From Spiro-02 sp034114085 (GTDB lineage Bacteria; Spirochaetota; Spirochaetia; Sphaerochaetales; Sphaerochaetaceae), in NCBI GenBank assembly GCA_034114085.1, contig JAXEWB010000058.1, forward strand, positions 10,482 to 74,481: 64,000 nucleotides of DNA, given 5' to 3'. Under the pieces are notes generated by a model that was not told where the DNA came from, searched no databases, and worked only from the letters and a program-made list of their open reading frames with translations. A program made the position numbers and the translations under genes. The stretch's first letter is position 1. Each line of letters starts with the position of its first letter. This document shows, one piece after another, positions 61,998 through 64,000 of the stretch.

Positions 61998-63368
61998 ATG
62001 ATGAAAATCTTGATTGTTGATGACGAACCGAATATCAGGGAGTTGATGAGAAAGTATCTCGGACTTGAGGGAATCGACAGTGACGGTGCGGAAAATGGAT
62101 TTTCCGCCCAGCGCCTGTTGAAGGAGACTCCTTACGATGCCTGCCTGGTCGATCTGAAGATGCCGGGGATGGATGGTCTGCAACTGATCATGTGGTTGAG
62201 ACAGGAAGGGTTTCGAATGCCGGTGATCATGATTTCCGCCCATGGGGAGATCAACGACGCTGTTTCCGCATTGAAGGAAGGCGCCCAGGACTATATAGTG
62301 AAGCCGTTTGATCCCGAAGAACTGACCATCCGGCTCAAGAAGCTGGTCGAGGCCCAGAACCTGCGCAATCTGGTGGAATCGGAGTTTCGGGCCAACGAGG
62401 ATGGCGGCCAGAGCGGTTTTATTGGAGATTCCCTGCCGATCAGGAAGATCAAGGAAGTGATCAGCCGTATCGCGGACAGTCCCGCCACCGTACTGATTAC
62501 CGGCGAAAGCGGTACCGGGAAGGAGGTCGTGGCCCGCGAGATTCACGCCTCCTCGTTGTTGAAGGACGGTCCGTTCGTAGCAATCAATATCGGTGGTGTG
62601 CCGGAGAACCTGTTGGAGAGTGAATTGTTCGGATATGAAAAAGGCGCTTTCACCGGCGCAATGAACCGTAAGCCGGGCATGTTCGAACTTGCTTCAGGGG
62701 GAACGTTGTTTCTCGATGAGATCGGCGACATGCCGTTGTCCCTGCAAGTGAAGATTCTCCGTGTCTTGCAGGATCACAAAATCACCCGTCTGGGTGGGAC
62801 CACCCCGATTCCTATCAACGCGAGGATCGTCGCCGCCACCAACAAGAACCTTGAGGACATGGTCAGGCAGGGGAAATTCCGCGAGGATCTATTCTATAGG
62901 TTGAATGTCGTCCGCATTGAGATACCCCCGTTGCGTGAGCGCAGGGATGACATCCCGTTGCTTGTCGCGGGAATCATCCGCCGGCTGAACCGCCAGATGG
63001 GGCATAAGGTCGAAGGTCTGTCTCCCGATGCCCTGGAGATGCTGAAACATCATAATTTCTATGGAAACGTTCGTGAACTGGAGAATATCCTTGAACGTGC
63101 GGTAATATTCGCCGATGGTTCCCTGATTCGTGCGGACGATTTGGACCTTCGCGGAAGCGTCTCGCGTCCGGACAGCCAGTCGACGTCGAGCGTGGCGTAT
63201 GCCGATGCCGTTTCCAGCGAGGCCCGCAGCCTCAAGGAGATGGAGGAGGACGCCATTGTCCGCGCCCTGCACCGGTGGGAGGGCAATCGGACCCGCGCGG
63301 CCGAGGAGCTGGGCATCAGCCGCCGCACGTTGATCAACAAGATCGCCGAGTACGGATTGGATTTGTAG
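61998..63368 (+). CDS. NtrC-family sigma-54-dependent response regulator
   Basis: 456 residues. Receiver domain with acceptor D52 (LVDLKMPGMDG); AAA+ domain with Walker A GESGTGKE, the sigma-54 contact loop GAFTGA, Walker B GGTLFLDEIGD and R-finger region; C-terminal Fis-type HTH (NRTRAAEELGISRRTLINKI). It activates sigma-54 promoters when phosphorylated by the kinase encoded just before. The start may be 61998 or 62001. No clear sigma-54 promoter (TGGCAC-N5-TTGC) was found in the window, so its targets are not assigned; sigma-54 itself is not encoded here. Confidence 0.93.
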   Translation: MMKILIVDDEPNIRELMRKYLGLEGIDSDGAENGFSAQRLLKETPYDACLVDLKMPGMDGLQLIMWLRQEGFRMPVIMISAHGEINDAVSALKEGAQDYIVKPFDPEELTIRLKKLVEAQNLRNLVESEFRANEDGGQSGFIGDSLPIRKIKEVISRIADSPATVLITGESGTGKEVVAREIHASSLLKDGPFVAINIGGVPENLLESELFGYEKGAFTGAMNRKPGMFELASGGTLFLDEIGDMPLSLQVKILRVLQDHKITRLGGTTPIPINARIVAATNKNLEDMVRQGKFREDLFYRLNVVRIEIPPLRERRDDIPLLVAGIIRRLNRQMGHKVEGLSPDALEMLKHHNFYGNVRELENILERAVIFADGSLIRADDLDLRGSVSRPDSQSTSSVAYADAVSSEARSLKEMEEDAIVRALHRWEGNRTRAAEELGISRRTLINKIAEYGLDL

Positions 63369-63637
63369 TGAATTTCGGCGTGATGACGCTGGGACGCTGA
63401 ACGTTTCGGTAGTGAAGGCCGCGGGTCCCCAAAGGCATTTGCATTTTTGGTAGGCTCCCGAACCAAGGACTGCGCCGCTGATGCGGTCTTCATCTTCCTT
63501 GCCGATATCGGACTGCCTGGGAGGCCTGTGGGTTCCCTCATGTGTTGACTGGAAGGGAAGCTCTCCGTACACTGGTCCTGCCAGATCCGGAGGGCTTTCA
63601 CCGTTCATCCGGTTCTGTCATGAAGGAGACTATGACG
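63369..63637. other. Intergenic region, no gene seen
   Basis: About 270 bases between the response regulator and the oligoendopeptidase. No T-tailed hairpin or firm promoter is recognised; minus-strand frames here run antisense into the regulator gene and have no ribosome site. Confidence 0.45.
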
Positions 63638-64000
63638 ATGCATACGTTGCCCCGTTGGGATATCGATCCTATCTATCCCGGAATTAAAAGCGATGAATTT
63701 CTTTCGGACCTCGCCCGGATGGGGGAGCTGGCGTACCGGCTTGACATGTTGTTGGATGATGAAGCCTCCCGCAAGGTCGACCTGACGAAATGGCTGTCGG
63801 ACGTCCTGACGGTATATCAGGACATGCTTGATCATCTGGAGACTCTGAACGCCTACGCCAGTGCGGTACTGACTACCGATACCGCCGATGTTGACGCGAT
63901 GAACGGGCTGAACAAGGTCGAGGCCGCGGCGTTGCAGGTGCAGGCCGCGGGCGTGAAGCTCCTCAACGTTCTTGCCGCGGAGCAGGAGGGCGTCGAACGG
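63638..64000 (+). CDS. M3 family oligoendopeptidase (3' partial)
   Basis: The first 121 codons of a gene that runs out of the window. MHTLPRWDIDPIYPGIKSDE is the typical start of M3 oligoendopeptidase F-like proteins (LPRWDLxxIYPG), followed by the long helical N-terminal domain (TLNAYASAVLTTDTADVDAMN). The zinc motif HExGH would lie beyond the window. AAGGAG is 9 bases before the ATG at 63638; an ATG at 63632 is only 3 bases from it. Cytoplasmic peptide degradation is the expected role. Confidence 0.85.
   Translation, partial: MHTLPRWDIDPIYPGIKSDEFLSDLARMGELAYRLDMLLDDEASRKVDLTKWLSDVLTVYQDMLDHLETLNAYASAVLTTDTADVDAMNGLNKVEAAALQVQAAGVKLLNVLAAEQEGVER

Noticed and set aside
1..64000. CRISPR arrays, insertion sequences, tRNA or rRNA genes, prophage
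   Set aside because: No regularly spaced direct repeats, transposase-like frames, tRNA T-loop patterns or phage structural genes were found on reading both strands.

Overview
The window looks like chromosomal DNA of a moderately GC-rich spirochaete, most likely in or near the Sphaerochaetaceae. This rests on four inferences: lipoproteins with relaxed lipoboxes, a TolC/adaptor/RND efflux set whose adaptor lacks the helical hairpin (as in Borrelia BesA), a secreted protein with a fibronectin-like front and a long Pro-Glu-Val-Ala spacer, and a Zn-macrodomain/SirTM pair. No rRNA, tRNA, insertion sequence, prophage or CRISPR array was seen. The window opens inside one gene and closes inside another.

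1-15 kb is one collinear signalling locus. It holds two giant PAS-rich cyclic-di-GMP proteins (PAS/GGDEF/REC and REC/GGDEF*/EAL/PAS/GGDEF), three free-standing HPt proteins, a CheB-CheR-PAS-kinase-receiver fusion and a membrane hybrid kinase with two receivers. No DNA-binding output is encoded there, so the likely output is c-di-GMP level and chemoreceptor-type methylation.

15-31.6 kb holds a nucleotidyltransferase, a YitT membrane protein, an M20 metallohydrolase, a LOG-family protein, the Pro/Glu/Val/Ala surface protein, and an unknown protein paired with a membrane-anchored LuxR-type regulator. That pair converges on a minus-strand operon of five exported proteins (lipoprotein, alpha/beta hydrolase, propeller lipoprotein, small lipoprotein, M30-like zinc protease lipoprotein). 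An extended SDR, a possibly leaderless MazG-like gene and a Fic protein with a built-in VbhA-like segment follow.

31.6-40.2 kb is a drug-efflux locus: a protein with two TetR HTH domains and a 26-bp operator over its promoter, then TolC, hairpin-less adaptor, RND pump and PG0541-like small protein, each overlapping the next. After a terminator comes mntP, behind a yybP-ykoY manganese riboswitch with its own intrinsic terminator.

40.2-50 kb has an Rrf2 regulator next to a Zn-macrodomain/class M sirtuin pair (an ADP-ribosylation on/off module), a MmcQ/YjbR protein, a MarR-MATE efflux pair sharing operator-like palindromes, a PfkB kinase, a D-lactate dehydrogenase, mscL and a methyltransferase. 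50-55 kb is housekeeping: rlmKL, hslO, ftsH. 55.9-63.4 kb is a TolC-MacA-MacB-type ABC export system followed by a membrane histidine kinase and a sigma-54 response regulator. The last 363 bases begin an M3 oligoendopeptidase.
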